The notes: generated from the letters alone by a model not told the origin. 64,000 nt of DNA from Shewanella loihica PV-4 (GCF_000016065.1 NC_009092.1:2356001-2420000); one strand, 5' to 3'. Shown: positions 26,840 to 36,958, numbered from the stretch's first letter. Numbers and translations are program-made.

Positions 26840-28858
26840 CTAAGCCTTAATCAGCGCCTCGCGCAGGGCCAGCACTTCATCACGTAACGCTGCCGCCTGT
26901 TCGAACTCCAGATCCCTGGCATGCTGATGCATACGCTTCTCCAGCTCATCGATCTGATGGCTGAGGCTGGACGCGTCTTGCTTGGCATAGGTAGTTCTGG
27001 ACTCCGCCACCTTCTGGTATTTCGGCAACACCTTGGCGGTATGCTCGTTATAGTCACCCAGATCCATCACGTCGGCGATCTTCTTCGACACCCCTTTTGG
27101 TGTGATGCCGTTGGCCAGGTTAAACTCACGCTGTTTCTCCCTGCGACGCTCAGTCTCACCGATCGCCTTGGCCATCGACTTAGTCATATTATCGGCGTAG
27201 AGGATCACCTTGCCGTTCACGTTTCGGGCGGCGCGACCTATGGTCTGAATGAGGGAGCGCTCTGAGCGCAGGAAGCCTTCCTTATCGGCATCTAAGATGC
27301 ACACCAGGGAGACCTCGGGCATATCCAGGCCCTCCCTGAGCAAGTTGATGCCGACCAGCACATCAAATACACCCAGGCGTAGGTCGCGGATGATCTCCAC
27401 CCGCTCTACCGTATCTATGTCTGAGTGCAGATAACGAACCTTGACACCATGCTCATCGAGATACTCGGTGAGATCTTCCGCCATACGTTTGGTTAACGTG
27501 GTCACCAACACCCGCTCGTTCACCGCGACGCGCTTGTTGGCTTCAGACAGAAGATCGTCCACCTGAATTGCCACCGGGCGCACCTCTATCTCGGGATCCA
27601 GCAGGCCTGTCGGCCGCACCACCTGCTCGGCGATCTCCCCGTCACTCTTATCCAGCTCATACTGCGCCGGGGTTGCCGACACGAAGATGGTCTGTGGCAT
27701 CAGGGATTCGAACTCTTCGAACTTGAGCGGACGGTTATCCAGCGCCGAGGGCAGACGGAAACCATACTCCACCAGATTCATCTTGCGCGAACGGTCACCC
27801 TTATACATGGCGCCGATCTGCGGCACTGTTACGTGGGACTCGTCGAGGATCAACAGGCCGTCGGCTGGCAAATAGTCCAGCAGGGTCGGCGGCCCCTCGC
27901 CCGGGCGTCTGCCAGAGAGATAGCGGGAATAGTTTTCGATGCCGGAGCAGTACCCCAGCTCTGTCATCATCTCAATATCGTATTGCACCCGCTCAGAAAT
28001 CCGCTGCGCCTCGATAAGCTTATTATTGTCCAGCAGATACTGCTTGCGCTCTCTGAGCTCCTGCTTGATATCCTCTGTAGCCGCCAGGATCTTCTCTCTG
28101 GGCGTCACATAGTGGGTCTTAGGATAGACAGTGGTGCGCGCGATGCGCTGCAGAATATGGCCGGTCAAGGGATCAAACAGGCTGAGACGGTCAATTTCAT
28201 CGTCGAACAGTTCGACACGGATCGCCTGCTTGTCAGATTCGGCCGGGAAGATATCGATCACCTCACCGCGCACCCTGAAGGTACCGCGATCCAGCTCGAT
28301 ATCGTTACGGGTATATTGCAGCTCGCTCAGGCGCTGCAGGATCTCCCTCTGGCCCATAAAATCGCCCTGACGCAGATGCAGCAACATCTTCATGTAGGAT
28401 TCAGGGTCGCCCAAACCATAAATGGCCGATACAGAGGCGATCAGCACCACATCGCGCCGCTCAAGCAACGCCTTGGTGGCAGAGAGTCGCATCTGTTCGA
28501 TATGAGCGTTGACCGAGGCATCCTTCTCGATAAAGGTATTGGTCGACGGCACATAGGCCTCGGGCTGATAATAGTCGTAGTAGGAGACAAAATACTCGAC
28601 GGCATTATTAGGAAAGAACTCCTTCATCTCGCCATAGAGCTGGGCCGCCAGGGTCTTGTTGGGCGCCATGATGATAGTTGGGCGCTGCATCTGCTTGATA
28701 ACATTGGCGATGGTAAAGGTTTTGCCGGATCCCGTTACCCCAAGCAATGTCTGGTTTGCCAGCCCGGCATCCAGGCCGTCGACAAGTTGCTTGATTGCCC
28801 CAGGCTGATCGCCAGCCGGGGCGTATTGCGAAACGAGATCAAATGCTGATTCACTCAA
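26840..28858 (-). CDS. uvrB: Excinuclease ABC subunit B
   Basis: A 672-residue nucleotide-excision-repair helicase, within one residue of E. coli UvrB. Walker A is [12 protein letters not shown] near residue 39; the beta-hairpin follows it ([12 protein letters not shown]); [11 protein letters not shown] is the DEAD-like motif. The C-terminal helicase lobe has [17 protein letters not shown] and QTIGRAARN, and the UVR motif occupies the last 40 residues ([15 protein letters not shown]). It loads UvrC after damage recognition. I looked for a LexA-type CTGT-N8-ACAG box upstream and found none, though a nine-base inverted repeat sits there. Confidence 0.98.
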   Translation of the reverse strand: MSESAFDLVSQYAPAGDQPGAIKQLVDGLDAGLANQTLLGVTGSGKTFTIANVIKQMQRPTIIMAPNKTLAAQLYGEMKEFFPNNAVEYFVSYYDYYQPEAYVPSTNTFIEKDASVNAHIEQMRLSATKALLERRDVVLIASVSAIYGLGDPESYMKMLLHLRQGDFMGQREILQRLSELQYTRNDIELDRGTFRVRGEVIDIFPAESDKQAIRVELFDDEIDRLSLFDPLTGHILQRIARTTVYPKTHYVTPREKILAATEDIKQELRERKQYLLDNNKLIEAQRISERVQYDIEMMTELGYCSGIENYSRYLSGRRPGEGPPTLLDYLPADGLLILDESHVTVPQIGAMYKGDRSRKMNLVEYGFRLPSALDNRPLKFEEFESLMPQTIFVSATPAQYELDKSDGEIAEQVVRPTGLLDPEIEVRPVAIQVDDLLSEANKRVAVNERVLVTTLTKRMAEDLTEYLDEHGVKVRYLHSDIDTVERVEIIRDLRLGVFDVLVGINLLREGLDMPEVSLVCILDADKEGFLRSERSLIQTIGRAARNVNGKVILYADNMTKSMAKAIGETERRREKQREFNLANGITPKGVSKKIADVMDLGDYNEHTAKVLPKYQKVAESRTTYAKQDASSLSHQIDELEKRMHQHARDLEFEQAAALRDEVLALREALIKA

Positions 28859-28872
28859 TGGTGCACTCCTTT

Positions 28873-28908
28873 ATAGCTGTGCACCTATCTTAAAGTACCC
28901 ACAGCTAT
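28873..28908. promoter_or_regulatory. Nine-base inverted repeat upstream of uvrB
   Basis: ATAGCTGTG at 28873-28881 is the exact complement of CACAGCTAT at 28900-28908, with 18 bases between. The first arm lies 15 bases before the uvrB ATG. It might be a spaced operator or a leader hairpin; it is not a standard LexA site because the CTGT and ACAG elements are too far apart. Confidence 0.45.
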
Positions 28909-29248
28909 TAGCCAATGAGACGGTTCATTTTCTTATTAGGCAGAATTCACCAAAACACCCCATAAATGTCATCGGTTTGTCATGTAAGTTTTGTACAAGG
29001 AGGAAATTCACGCTTCATGGTCAAAAAACAGGCTAAAACTCACGCCTGTAGCCAATTTAATACACAAGTGAAGGGCCAAAACTCATTACATATCTGTAAC
29101 GTCTTGCAGATAATTGCATTAAGGGGCTTGATTTTCATAAGTTGTTGATAATTGGTGCCAATATTAAGATGCGCTAATTCTTGTCATTTTAAGTACAACC
29201 CGCAGAGCCACTGCGTTTGCCCGGCGATTTAGTGCCTAACCCACAGGC

Positions 29249-29271
29249 TTATCCACAGATTTAGTGGATAA
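29249..29271. other. Inverted pair of DnaA-box-like sequences
   Basis: TTATCCACA at 29249-29257 is a perfect DnaA box; AGTGGATAA at 29263-29271 is its near-complement (TTATCCACT). Together they make an eight-base inverted repeat, TTATCCAC...GTGGATAA, with a seven-base centre. It sits in the 744-bp gap between uvrB and the tRNA-Asn cluster, where I see no gene. No AT-rich unwinding region or further boxes accompany it. Confidence 0.55.
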
Positions 29272-29538
29272 CTCCCGCAACCTCAGGATAATCGCGGCTT
29301 TAGCCCCTTTTACACATAGCCGCCCTTTTCTCTATAGGGATGTAATTTTACTACATTTGAAAACCCAACCTATCAGAGGAGTGTCGTCGGCAGTCATATA
29401 GCGTCAGCATAAAATGCCAATAGCCGATAAATTTCAGCCAGATATGGCCGTTAAAGCAACAAAATGCGCACTTAGCGATCACTGTGCGCATTAGATGAGC
29501 ACTTAACAGCATAATTACACTTTTTTTGCCAAGTCGAG

Positions 29539-29567
29539 TTGACTCATGTGTAAGAGCGATTTAATAT
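29539..29567 (+). promoter_or_regulatory. Sigma-70 promoter of the tRNA-Asn cluster
   Basis: TTGACT at 29539 and TAATAT at 29562 are 17 bases apart, followed by the GC-rich discriminator GCGCTCC. This is close to consensus and typical of growth-rate-regulated tRNA promoters. The first tRNA begins 35 bases after the -10 box. Confidence 0.85.
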
Positions 29568-29602
29568 GCGCTCCGTCTTCAACGACGAGTCGCTTACACG
29601 AT

Positions 29603-29678
29603 TCCCCAGTAGTTCAGTCGGTAGAACGGCGGACTGTTAATCCGTATGTCACTGGTTCAAGTCCAGTCTGGGGAGCCA
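29603..29678 (+). tRNA. tRNA-Asn (GTT), copy 1
   Basis: 76 nt with CCA encoded and anticodon GTT in GACTGTTAATC. Acceptor strands TCCCCAG and CTGGGGA pair fully. T-loop TTCAAGT. Confidence 0.97.
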
Positions 29679-29720
29679 AAGCGTCAAATCGAAGAAGATG
29701 AGTTAGCTATAATAAGATGT

Positions 29721-29796
29721 TCCCCTGTAGTTCAGTCGGTAGAACGGCGGACTGTTAATCCGTATGTCACTGGTTCGAGTCCAGTCAGGGGAGCCA
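29721..29796 (+). tRNA. tRNA-Asn (GTT), copy 2
   Basis: 76 nt with CCA encoded. The acceptor is a compensated variant of copy 1: TCCCCTG with CAGGGGA. The T-loop is TTCGAGT instead of TTCAAGT. Confidence 0.97.
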
Positions 29797-29822
29797 ATAT
29801 AGTTAACCATATAAGTATCAAT

Positions 29823-29898
29823 TCCCCAGTAGTTCAGTCGGTAGAACGGCGGACTGTTAATCCGTATGTCACTGGTTCAAGTCCAGTCTGGGGAGCCA
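29823..29898 (+). tRNA. tRNA-Asn (GTT), copy 3
   Basis: 76 nt with CCA encoded, identical to copy 1 including the TCCCCAG/CTGGGGA acceptor and TTCAAGT loop. Confidence 0.97.
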
Positions 29899-29922
29899 CT
29901 TATAGCATAGAGAAGTATCTAC

Positions 29923-29998
29923 TCCCCTGTAGTTCAGTCGGTAGAACGGCGGACTGTTAATCCGTATGTCACTGGTTCAAGTCCAGTCTGGGGAGCCA
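29923..29998 (+). tRNA. tRNA-Asn (GTT), copy 4, with acceptor-stem mismatch
   Basis: 76 nt with CCA encoded. The 5' acceptor strand is TCCCCTG, as in copy 2, but the 3' strand is CTGGGGA with a TTCAAGT loop, as in copies 1 and 3. This leaves a U-U mismatch at the sixth acceptor pair (6-67). All other stems pair. It looks like a recombinant of the two variants and may still be functional. Confidence 0.93.
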
Positions 29999-30114
29999 CC
30001 TTCTTAAGTTTTATCCTCAGCGTTAACCTAAAAAACTCATCGGCCATAAAGCGTTAGACTATCTGTTTCAAATTTAGCTAGAATGAGCAGTCGATCAATT
30101 TAGGTTACTTTCTT

Positions 30115-32043
30115 ATGGGCGTTGGAAAATCTATACATCTATTGCTGATAACGGCTTGTCTTGCCTTGACGGCGCTGGCCTATCTCAACCAGCGACAAGA
30201 GATCGCCGCAATAGCCGACTTCCAACTCAAGGAATATCAGGCCGATCCCATCTGGCAACAGCCCCTACCCGAGCAAGGCCAAGCACTCTTTACGTTGCTG
30301 ACTAAGCAATACGAGTTTCAGTTCTTCCAATATGTGCACCAATTAGACGGCAACCTCAACTACACCCAGGGCGAACTTATCGCCTCAGGTACGGATCTGG
30401 CCACAGTGCTCTTTAATCAGCCAAGGGAAAACACCCAAGCACTGCCCCAAGGCCGCCTGCAGGTGAAACTCTCCAGCCGCACCATAGCCAAAGATGCACT
30501 GACTCATTTTACCCAAACTCTTATCTGGATAGTCGGTGGCTATCTGGCCCTGGCGGTACTCTTTACCCTCTTGATGGCCAGACAGAAGCGGACCATAGGC
30601 TATGCGGTCAATGCCCTGGACGGTTTCGCCGAGCTTAAATTTGATGCCATCGCCCATTCACGTTTTCACGGCGAACTCAAACCCTTAGGCAAGGCACTGG
30701 AGCATTGCCGCGTCGCCCTGCATGACAAGTTCGATCAGCTGCAGCAACAGACAGAGCAGCTTAATCGTGAGGCCTATCAAGATCCTGTCACCCTATTTGG
30801 CACCCGCCCCAAGTTTACCGAGAAGCTCGACGCCCTCGCCAAGCCCGGCAAGTCGCGCATCGGATTGATGGCGATGATCAAGGCCACCGAACTGGGCCAT
30901 GTTAACCAGAGCCAGGGCCGCGCGGCGGGCGATGACTACCTGGCAGGCGTCGCCACCTGCATCCGCAAGGCGCTGCAGGGAATGCCCAATATCGAGGCGT
31001 TTAGGATCAGTAGCGCCGATTTTGCCGTCTTCATACCGGATCTGGTACTAAAGGATGCCCAGCAGCCGCTGGAGAAATTAAAAGCCCAGTTCGATGAGTA
31101 CCAGCAAGGCAGCGATCTCGAATCGGTAGCCTATATCGGCATGGTGCCCTATGAGCAAGGCGGCGACGCCCTGTCTCTGGTCTATATTGCCGATGCCGCC
31201 GTCAGCATCGCCCAGACACTCGGCCCCAACAGCTATCATGTGCAGGAGAAGCTCAGCGACGAGGAACTGGTTGGCGATTCCCATTGGAAACTGGCCATCG
31301 AAGATATTATCAAGCGCCGAGCCATCAAGTTTCACGCCCAGGATATTCAACCCTGTCGCGGCGCCGACAACGTCTATCGCGAGCTGCTGTCGCGCTTCTA
31401 TAGCAGCGAGGGCAAGTTTCTGCCCACTGGCACAGTGATCGCCATGGCCGAGCGTCATGGGCTCAGCGTAGAGCTGGATAAGATCATCATACTCAGCACC
31501 CTGCGCCTGTTGCTCGACACCCCAACCTTCACCGGCGCCTTAGGGATCAACATCAGTACCGCCTCGGTCAACCAGCCCGCCTTTACCGCCTGGCTGAAAG
31601 ATATCTTCGTGCGTCAGCGCCAGATCGCCTCGCGCCTGGTGTTGGAGGTGAATGAGGCGGGAATGCAGGCCAATATCCGCCAGGCCCATAAGTTTGTGCG
31701 CGACATGCACAGTGTCGGCGCACGGGTGGCGGTCGAGCACTTTGGCATGGGGTTCACCTCCTTCAAGTTCTTTAAAGAGGTCAGGCCCGACTTTATTAAG
31801 CTAGATGGCAGTTACTCACAGGGAATAGACACTGATAGCAACAATCGCTTCTTCGTGAAGATGATAGTCGATGTGGCCCGTAAGCAATCGGTGAAGGTGA
31901 TCGCCTCCAGTATCGAGCGTCAGGAAGAGAAGTTTGCCCTGGAGCAGCTTTTAGTGGACGGCCTGCAAGGCTTTTACATCGCTAAGCCTAAACCATTCAC
32001 CGTAAAGGATGAACAATCTGCGCGCAGTCAGACGGCGGGATAA
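30115..32043 (+). CDS. Degenerate GGDEF-EAL membrane protein (LapD/CsrD-like)
   Basis: A 642-residue inner-membrane protein. Membrane segments at residues ~8-24 and ~135-155 bracket a periplasmic domain of about 110 residues, laid out like LapD-type receptors, and a cytoplasmic GGDEF-EAL pair follows. Both enzyme signatures are lost: the GGDEF position reads SSADF, EAL reads YRELLSRF, the EITE block reads EVNEAG and DDFGTG reads EHFGMG. It is thus probably a c-di-GMP-binding or protein-interaction receptor and not an enzyme; in E. coli the similarly degenerate CsrD steers RNA turnover. It sits 83 bases upstream of rsxA and may be co-transcribed with the Rsx genes. The start at 30115 lacks a strong ribosome site. 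Confidence 0.8.
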   Translation: MGVGKSIHLLLITACLALTALAYLNQRQEIAAIADFQLKEYQADPIWQQPLPEQGQALFTLLTKQYEFQFFQYVHQLDGNLNYTQGELIASGTDLATVLFNQPRENTQALPQGRLQVKLSSRTIAKDALTHFTQTLIWIVGGYLALAVLFTLLMARQKRTIGYAVNALDGFAELKFDAIAHSRFHGELKPLGKALEHCRVALHDKFDQLQQQTEQLNREAYQDPVTLFGTRPKFTEKLDALAKPGKSRIGLMAMIKATELGHVNQSQGRAAGDDYLAGVATCIRKALQGMPNIEAFRISSADFAVFIPDLVLKDAQQPLEKLKAQFDEYQQGSDLESVAYIGMVPYEQGGDALSLVYIADAAVSIAQTLGPNSYHVQEKLSDEELVGDSHWKLAIEDIIKRRAIKFHAQDIQPCRGADNVYRELLSRFYSSEGKFLPTGTVIAMAERHGLSVELDKIIILSTLRLLLDTPTFTGALGINISTASVNQPAFTAWLKDIFVRQRQIASRLVLEVNEAGMQANIRQAHKFVRDMHSVGARVAVEHFGMGFTSFKFFKEVRPDFIKLDGSYSQGIDTDSNNRFFVKMIVDVARKQSVKVIASSIERQEEKFALEQLLVDGLQGFYIAKPKPFTVKDEQSARSQTAG

Positions 32044-32126
32044 ATAATCCCTTCATTCTTTGTGTTGTTTATCCCGGCCGAAAGGCCGATAATAGCCCGT
32101 AAATTAGATATAGATAACCCATTGAG

Positions 32127-32705
32127 ATGAGCGAATATCTCCTCCTATTGGTCGGCACAGTGCTGGTCAACAACTTTGTATTAGTTAAATTTCTCGGCCT
32201 CTGCCCCTTCATGGGGGTCTCGAGTAAGTTGGAATCGGCTATCGGCATGTCGATGGCGACCACCTTCGTGCTCACCCTTGCCTCTATCTTAAGCTACCTG
32301 GTCGACACCTATCTGTTGACCCCTTTCGATCTTAGCTATCTGCGCACCATGGCCTTTATCTTGGTTATCGCCGTCGTGGTGCAATTTACCGAGATGCTGG
32401 TGCAGAAGACCAGTGCCGCCCTGCACAGGGCTCTGGGTATCTATCTGCCGCTGATCACCACCAACTGCGCCGTATTGGGTGTAGCCCTGCTCAACGTCAA
32501 CGAGAAACACGACTTTATCGAGTCGGCCATTTATGGTTTTGGCGCGGCGGTCGGTTTCTCCATCGTCTTGATCCTCTTCTCTGCCATGCGTGAGCGCCTC
32601 GCCGCCGCCGATGTTCCGGCGCCTTTCAAGGGCGGCGCCATCGCCATGATCACCGCAGGCCTGATGTCTCTGGCCTTCATGGGCTTCACAGGTTTGGTTA
32701 ATTAA
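32127..32705 (+). CDS. rsxA: Rsx/Rnf electron-transport complex subunit A
   Basis: A 192-residue integral inner-membrane subunit with six membrane segments, of standard length. [20 protein letters not shown] and [17 protein letters not shown] are family signatures; Cys residues in the FLGLCPF and TNCAVLG half-membrane segments hold an intramembrane iron site with RsxE in studied Rnf complexes. It opens rsxABCDGE, which couples electron flow between NADH and ferredoxin-like carriers to ion gradients and, in E. coli, keeps SoxR reduced. Confidence 0.97.
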   Translation: MSEYLLLLVGTVLVNNFVLVKFLGLCPFMGVSSKLESAIGMSMATTFVLTLASILSYLVDTYLLTPFDLSYLRTMAFILVIAVVVQFTEMLVQKTSAALHRALGIYLPLITTNCAVLGVALLNVNEKHDFIESAIYGFGAAVGFSIVLILFSAMRERLAAADVPAPFKGGAIAMITAGLMSLAFMGFTGLVN

Positions 32706-32707
32706 GC

Positions 32708-33277
32708 ATGAGCCAAGTTATTATTGCCATCATCCTATTAGGATTACTCGCCCTCGCCTTCGGGGCGCTGCTGGGTTACGCCGCCGAAAAATTTAAGGTC
32801 GAAGGCGATCCCATTATCGACCAGGCCGAGGCACTGCTGCCGCAAACCCAATGTGGCCAATGCGGCTACCCAGGCTGTCGCCCCTACGCCGAGGCGATCG
32901 CCAACGGCGAGAAGATCAACAAGTGTCCGCCGGGCGGCACCGCCACCATGGAGAAACTTGCCGAGTTGATGGGCGTCGACCCAGAACCGCTCACCGCCAA
33001 CGCCGAGACCCAGGTGAAGAAGGTCGCCTTTATCCGCGAGGCTGAATGTATCGGCTGCACTAAATGTATTCAGGCCTGTCCGGTCGATGCCATCTTAGGC
33101 ACAGGCAAGCAGATGCACACGGTTATCACAGACTACTGCACAGGTTGCGATCTGTGTGTCGAGCCCTGCCCTGTAGACTGTATCGACATGATCCCAGTCG
33201 CCGAGACACTGCAAAACTGGAGCTGGCAGCTCAATGCCATACCCGTGGTCAATATTAGCGAGGAATCTAAGTGTTAA
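32708..33277 (+). CDS. rsxB: Rsx/Rnf complex subunit B, ferredoxin-like
   Basis: A 189-residue protein anchored by an N-terminal membrane helix (residues 2-24). The conserved four-cysteine motif CGQCGYPGC...KCPPGG lies at residues ~54-78. Two 4Fe-4S ferredoxin sites follow, [16 protein letters not shown] and [16 protein letters not shown]. It transfers electrons to the complex. It begins two bases after rsxA and overlaps rsxC by seven bases. Confidence 0.97.
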   Translation: MSQVIIAIILLGLLALAFGALLGYAAEKFKVEGDPIIDQAEALLPQTQCGQCGYPGCRPYAEAIANGEKINKCPPGGTATMEKLAELMGVDPEPLTANAETQVKKVAFIREAECIGCTKCIQACPVDAILGTGKQMHTVITDYCTGCDLCVEPCPVDCIDMIPVAETLQNWSWQLNAIPVVNISEESKC

Positions 33278-35883
33278 CCTTGTTAGAACAGATAGATAAA
33301 GGCACACTCTGGCGTATCCCCGGCGGTATTCACCCACCCGAACATAAAACGCTTTCCAACCAGAGCAAGATAAGCCGTTTGCCCCTTGCGGACCACTACC
33401 TCATTCCAGTCCCGGGCGTCGGCGAAAACTGCACATTAGCCGTGAAAGTCGGCGATACTGTCACCAAGGGACAGCCCCTGACCCTGGGGGAAGGCTTTCG
33501 CCATCTGCCGGTCCATGCCCCTGTCTCAGGCAGAGTCGTCGCCATCGAGGAGCGCGCCAGCAACCACGCCTCTGCACTACCCGTGCTCACCTGCGTGATT
33601 GAAAACGATCATCAGGAAAAGTGGATCGAAAGCGTTCATACGCCACTGAGTCTTGAACAAGTGGCCGAGATGGACAACGACGACATCATCAGGCGGATTC
33701 AGTCGGCTGGCATAGCGGGCCTTGGCGGAGCCGCCTTCCCAACCCATATCAAGCTCAAACCGGTCAGCGAAATTGAGCTGCTGATCATCAACGGCGTCGA
33801 GTGTGAACCCTATATCACCTCTGACGACAAACTGATGCAGGAAAGCTGCGATGAGATAGTCCGCGGTATAGAGATAGTCCATCAGTTACTCAGCCCGAAA
33901 CGCATTATTGTCGCCATCGAAGATAATAAACCCGAGGCCGTCGAGCAGATGGGCCATGCGCTCAACCGCAGCCAGCTGCCGAGTCACTGCGCGCGAGTGA
34001 GCAAGATCCCCACGCTCTATCCGTCGGGCGGCGAGAAGCAACTTATTCAGATCCTCACAGGACAAGAGGTGCCATCGGGCGCCATTCCGGCCAACCTGGG
34101 CATTCTGGTGCAAAACGTCGGCACCGCCTACAGCATAGCCCAGGCAGTCTATCGCAACATGCCGCTGATCGAGCGCGTAGTCACCCTGACGGGCCAAAAT
34201 ATCGCTAAACCCGGCAACTACTGGGTCCCTATCGGCACGCCAGTCGAGCACCTGCTAGAGGTGGGTCAGTTTAGAGGCGATGCCAATGCCCCGGTGATCA
34301 TCGGCGGCCCCATGATGGGCTACATGCTGCCGAATGTAGCGGCGCCTATCACCAAGGGCACCAACTGTGTTCTGATGCCGAGTGAGCAAGAAGTAGCCCC
34401 GCCGAGTCCGGAGCAGCCCTGCATCCGCTGCGGCGAGTGTGCCCAGGCCTGTCCGGCGCAGTTGCTGCCCCAGCAGCTGTTCTGGCATGCCAAGGCCCAG
34501 GAATATGACAAGGCTGCCAGCTACAATCTGCGTGACTGTATCGAGTGTGGCTGCTGCAGCTATGTCTGCCCTAGCGACATTCCACTAGTGGAATATTATC
34601 GCGTCGCCAAATCTGCCCTGCGCCAAGAGGCGGAAGAGAAGAAACAGGCGGAGCTTGCCAAGCAGAGATTCGATTCCCGCACCCTGCGCCTCGAGCAGGA
34701 GAAACAGGCGCGTGAAGAGAAGGCCAAACAGGCGGCCGAGCGTCGCAAGGCGCAGATGACAGGCTCTGATAAAGATGCCGTCGCCGCCGCCATGGCAAGA
34801 ATCCAGGCCAAGAAGGCCGCAGAAGCCCAAGCCTCGGCAGGCGCTACGACAGAGAAGCCACAAGACAAGGTCGCAGCAGCTATCGCGAGGGCCAAGGCTA
34901 AGAAGGCCGCGCAGAAAACTTCCAGCGAAACAGAAACTGAGACGAGCGAGCAGCCAGCATCACAAGTCAAGGGTGCCGACAATAGAGAATCGGCCGCTGT
35001 GAGTCAGAAAGAGAAAGTCGCCGCCGCCATCGCCAGGGCCAAGGCGAAGAAAGCCGCACAAGACACGGCCGATACCACTGAAGCAAGCCAAGCGCCCGCT
35101 CAGCAAGGTGCTGAGACTGCGCCATTGAGCCAGAAAGATAAGGTCGCGGCGGCAATCGCCCGCGCCAAGGCCAAGAAAGCCGCTCAGGCAGGCGCTAATG
35201 ATCAGCAAGCCGCGACTGTTGAGCACAGGGACGAGCCAATTGAGCGCACTGGCGAGACTGCTAAGCCAAGCGAAAGCCAGAGTGCTAGCACAGACGATAC
35301 CGAAGGCACCGAGAAGGCAGATGCTGCGGCTGCTAAGAAGGCAAAAATTGCCGCCGCCATTGCTAAGGCTAAAGCCAAGAAGGCACAGCTGGACGCTGGG
35401 GCTTCCGATGAGCCAGACGTCATGACCCCAGCTGAGGATATTGAAGCCAACAGTCCTGAAGCCATCAAGAAGGCAAAGATAGCCGCGGCAGTCGCCAAGG
35501 CCAAGGCGAAGAAGGCACAGCAAGCCGGAGCAGGCGATGAGCCAAAAGCGGAAATCACAACTGATGCAGAGCCAGCTAAAGCTGAGGCGAACGATGATGC
35601 CGAGGCCGGTAGCCCTGAAGCGATCAAGAAGGCCAAGATAGCCGCCGCAGTCGCCAAGGCCAAGGCGAAAAAAGCCGCTCAGGCAAGCGCAGGTGATGAA
35701 CAACTCGCGCCCAGTGAAAGCCAGACCGATATCGAAGACTTTGCCGATGCAGAAGACGTTGCCGATACCAGCAGCCCAGAGGCGATCAAAAAGGCCAAGA
35801 TAGCTGCCGCTGTCGCCAAGGCCAAGGCGAAGAAGCTGGCTAAGGCCGAGGCAGAGACCCCAAACAATGAGCACAAGGATTAA
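33271..35883 (+). CDS. rsxC: Rsx/Rnf complex subunit C with eight-unit Ala/Lys repeat tail
   Basis: An 870-residue peripheral subunit that binds FMN and NADH. The conserved core covers residues 1-~450: [11 protein letters not shown], the SGRVVAIEE biotin-like region, [11 protein letters not shown], the glycine-rich NADH site and two 4Fe-4S motifs, [14 protein letters not shown] and [16 protein letters not shown]. The remaining ~420 residues are a charged helical region followed by eight copies of a unit near [14 protein letters not shown] separated by acidic spacers of variable length. E. coli RsxC (about 740 residues) has fewer repeats. The start is a GTG at 33271, inside the end of rsxB. 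Confidence 0.96.
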   Translation: MLTLLEQIDKGTLWRIPGGIHPPEHKTLSNQSKISRLPLADHYLIPVPGVGENCTLAVKVGDTVTKGQPLTLGEGFRHLPVHAPVSGRVVAIEERASNHASALPVLTCVIENDHQEKWIESVHTPLSLEQVAEMDNDDIIRRIQSAGIAGLGGAAFPTHIKLKPVSEIELLIINGVECEPYITSDDKLMQESCDEIVRGIEIVHQLLSPKRIIVAIEDNKPEAVEQMGHALNRSQLPSHCARVSKIPTLYPSGGEKQLIQILTGQEVPSGAIPANLGILVQNVGTAYSIAQAVYRNMPLIERVVTLTGQNIAKPGNYWVPIGTPVEHLLEVGQFRGDANAPVIIGGPMMGYMLPNVAAPITKGTNCVLMPSEQEVAPPSPEQPCIRCGECAQACPAQLLPQQLFWHAKAQEYDKAASYNLRDCIECGCCSYVCPSDIPLVEYYRVAKSALRQEAEEKKQAELAKQRFDSRTLRLEQEKQAREEKAKQAAERRKAQMTGSDKDAVAAAMARIQAKKAAEAQASAGATTEKPQDKVAAAIARAKAKKAAQKTSSETETETSEQPASQVKGADNRESAAVSQKEKVAAAIARAKAKKAAQDTADTTEASQAPAQQGAETAPLSQKDKVAAAIARAKAKKAAQAGANDQQAATVEHRDEPIERTGETAKPSESQSASTDDTEGTEKADAAAAKKAKIAAAIAKAKAKKAQLDAGASDEPDVMTPAEDIEANSPEAIKKAKIAAAVAKAKAKKAQQAGAGDEPKAEITTDAEPAKAEANDDAEAGSPEAIKKAKIAAAVAKAKAKKAAQASAGDEQLAPSESQTDIEDFADAEDVADTSSPEAIKKAKIAAAVAKAKAKKLAKAEAETPNNEHKD
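34765..35850 (+). repeat. Eight-unit coding repeat in the rsxC tail
   Basis: Eight DNA segments encoding variants of [12 protein letters not shown] recur at intervals of about 100-170 bp: the first is a diverged [12 protein letters not shown], the last ends AKAKKLAK. Spacers are rich in Glu, Asp, Thr and Ser. The similarity at DNA level makes this segment prone to expansion and contraction. Confidence 0.85.
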
Positions 35884-35885
35884 TC

Positions 35886-36938
35886 ATGGCATTTAAGTTG
35901 GCCTCATCGCCACACCTATCCACCAAGGCACAAACCCGTGGCCTGATGTTTAAGGTCATGCTGTGCGCCCTGCCCGGCGCGCTGGCCCAGTGCTACTTTT
36001 TCGGTTGGGGAACCCTGATCCAGATAGCCTTGGCTATTGCCATCGCAGTGGCCACAGAGGCGGCGGTATTAAAGTTACGTGCGCGTCCCGTGGGTAAGAC
36101 CATCCGTGATAACAGCGCGGCCCTTACTGGCCTGCTCATCGGTGTGGCGATTCCTGCCTTGGCACCTTGGTGGATTGCGGCCATAGGCGTAATATTTGCC
36201 ATCTTAGTGGTCAAACAGCTCTACGGCGGCCTTGGCAACAACATCTTCAACCCGGCCATGGCCGCCTATGTGATGCTGCTGATCTCCTTCCCGATGCAGA
36301 TGACCACCTGGGTCGCCCCAAGTGGCGCCGCCCTGCATGATCTGGGGCTGATGCAAAGCCTGAGTGTCATCTTTCAGGGCGCCGACGCCGAGCAGGTCCT
36401 CGCCTATCGCGCCGGTATAGACGGCGTGACCATGGCCACCCCTCTGGATGCGGTTAAGACAGGCCTCTCCACCGGCCTGACCCTGGATGAGATTTTAACT
36501 AAGGCCAGCTTTAGCGACGGCTTTGGCATCGGCTGGGCGCTAATAAACCTGGCCTACCTGGCTGGCGGTCTGGTGATGCTCAAGCTTAAGCTGATCCGCT
36601 GGCAGATAAGCACCGCCATCCTGGCCAGTTTGTTTGTCTGTGCCAGCATAGGTTATCTGCTGAGCCCTGATACCCACATGGGGCCCTTGCTGCATCTGTT
36701 TTCCGGCGCCACCATGTTAGCGGCCTTCTTTATCGCTACCGATCCTGTGACCGCAGCGACCAGCACCCGCGGCCGACTGATCTTCGGCTCCCTGATCGGT
36801 CTCCTGGTCTATCTGATCCGCAGCTTCTGCGGCTATCCCGATGCCTTTGCCTTTGCCGTGCTGCTGGCAAACCTGTGCGCGCCCTTTATCGATTATTATG
36901 TCAAACCCCGAGCCTACGGCCACAGAGCAAGCCGCTAA
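35886..36938 (+). CDS. rsxD: Rsx/Rnf complex subunit D
   Basis: A 350-residue integral membrane subunit with about nine helices. The covalent FMN threonine is expected in [14 protein letters not shown] (T of MATPLD), and the [19 protein letters not shown] segment is the typical membrane core. Length equals the E. coli protein. Starts two bases after rsxC; the gap to rsxG is 20 bases. Confidence 0.97.
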   Translation: MAFKLASSPHLSTKAQTRGLMFKVMLCALPGALAQCYFFGWGTLIQIALAIAIAVATEAAVLKLRARPVGKTIRDNSAALTGLLIGVAIPALAPWWIAAIGVIFAILVVKQLYGGLGNNIFNPAMAAYVMLLISFPMQMTTWVAPSGAALHDLGLMQSLSVIFQGADAEQVLAYRAGIDGVTMATPLDAVKTGLSTGLTLDEILTKASFSDGFGIGWALINLAYLAGGLVMLKLKLIRWQISTAILASLFVCASIGYLLSPDTHMGPLLHLFSGATMLAAFFIATDPVTAATSTRGRLIFGSLIGLLVYLIRSFCGYPDAFAFAVLLANLCAPFIDYYVKPRAYGHRASR

Positions 36939-36958
36939 GCCCACGGCAGGAGTATGAA

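Noticed and set aside
27833..28849. 338-codon open frame on the plus strand opposite uvrB
   Set aside because: It lies wholly antisense to a canonical uvrB and owes its length to the codon bias of that gene. The protein has no recognisable motif.
28859..28960. LexA/SOS box upstream of uvrB
   Set aside because: CTGT and ACAG occur, but no pair has the required eight-base spacing.
29646..29960. 104-codon frame across the tRNA-Asn array, and the array as a CRISPR-like repeat
   Set aside because: The repeats are complete 76-nt tRNA genes with CCA ends. The frame contains three translated tRNA copies, and no cas genes are present.
34960..35874. 304-codon hydrophobic frame opposite the rsxC repeat tail
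   Set aside because: The leucine/glycine-rich sequence is just the reverse reading of the Ala/Lys repeats.
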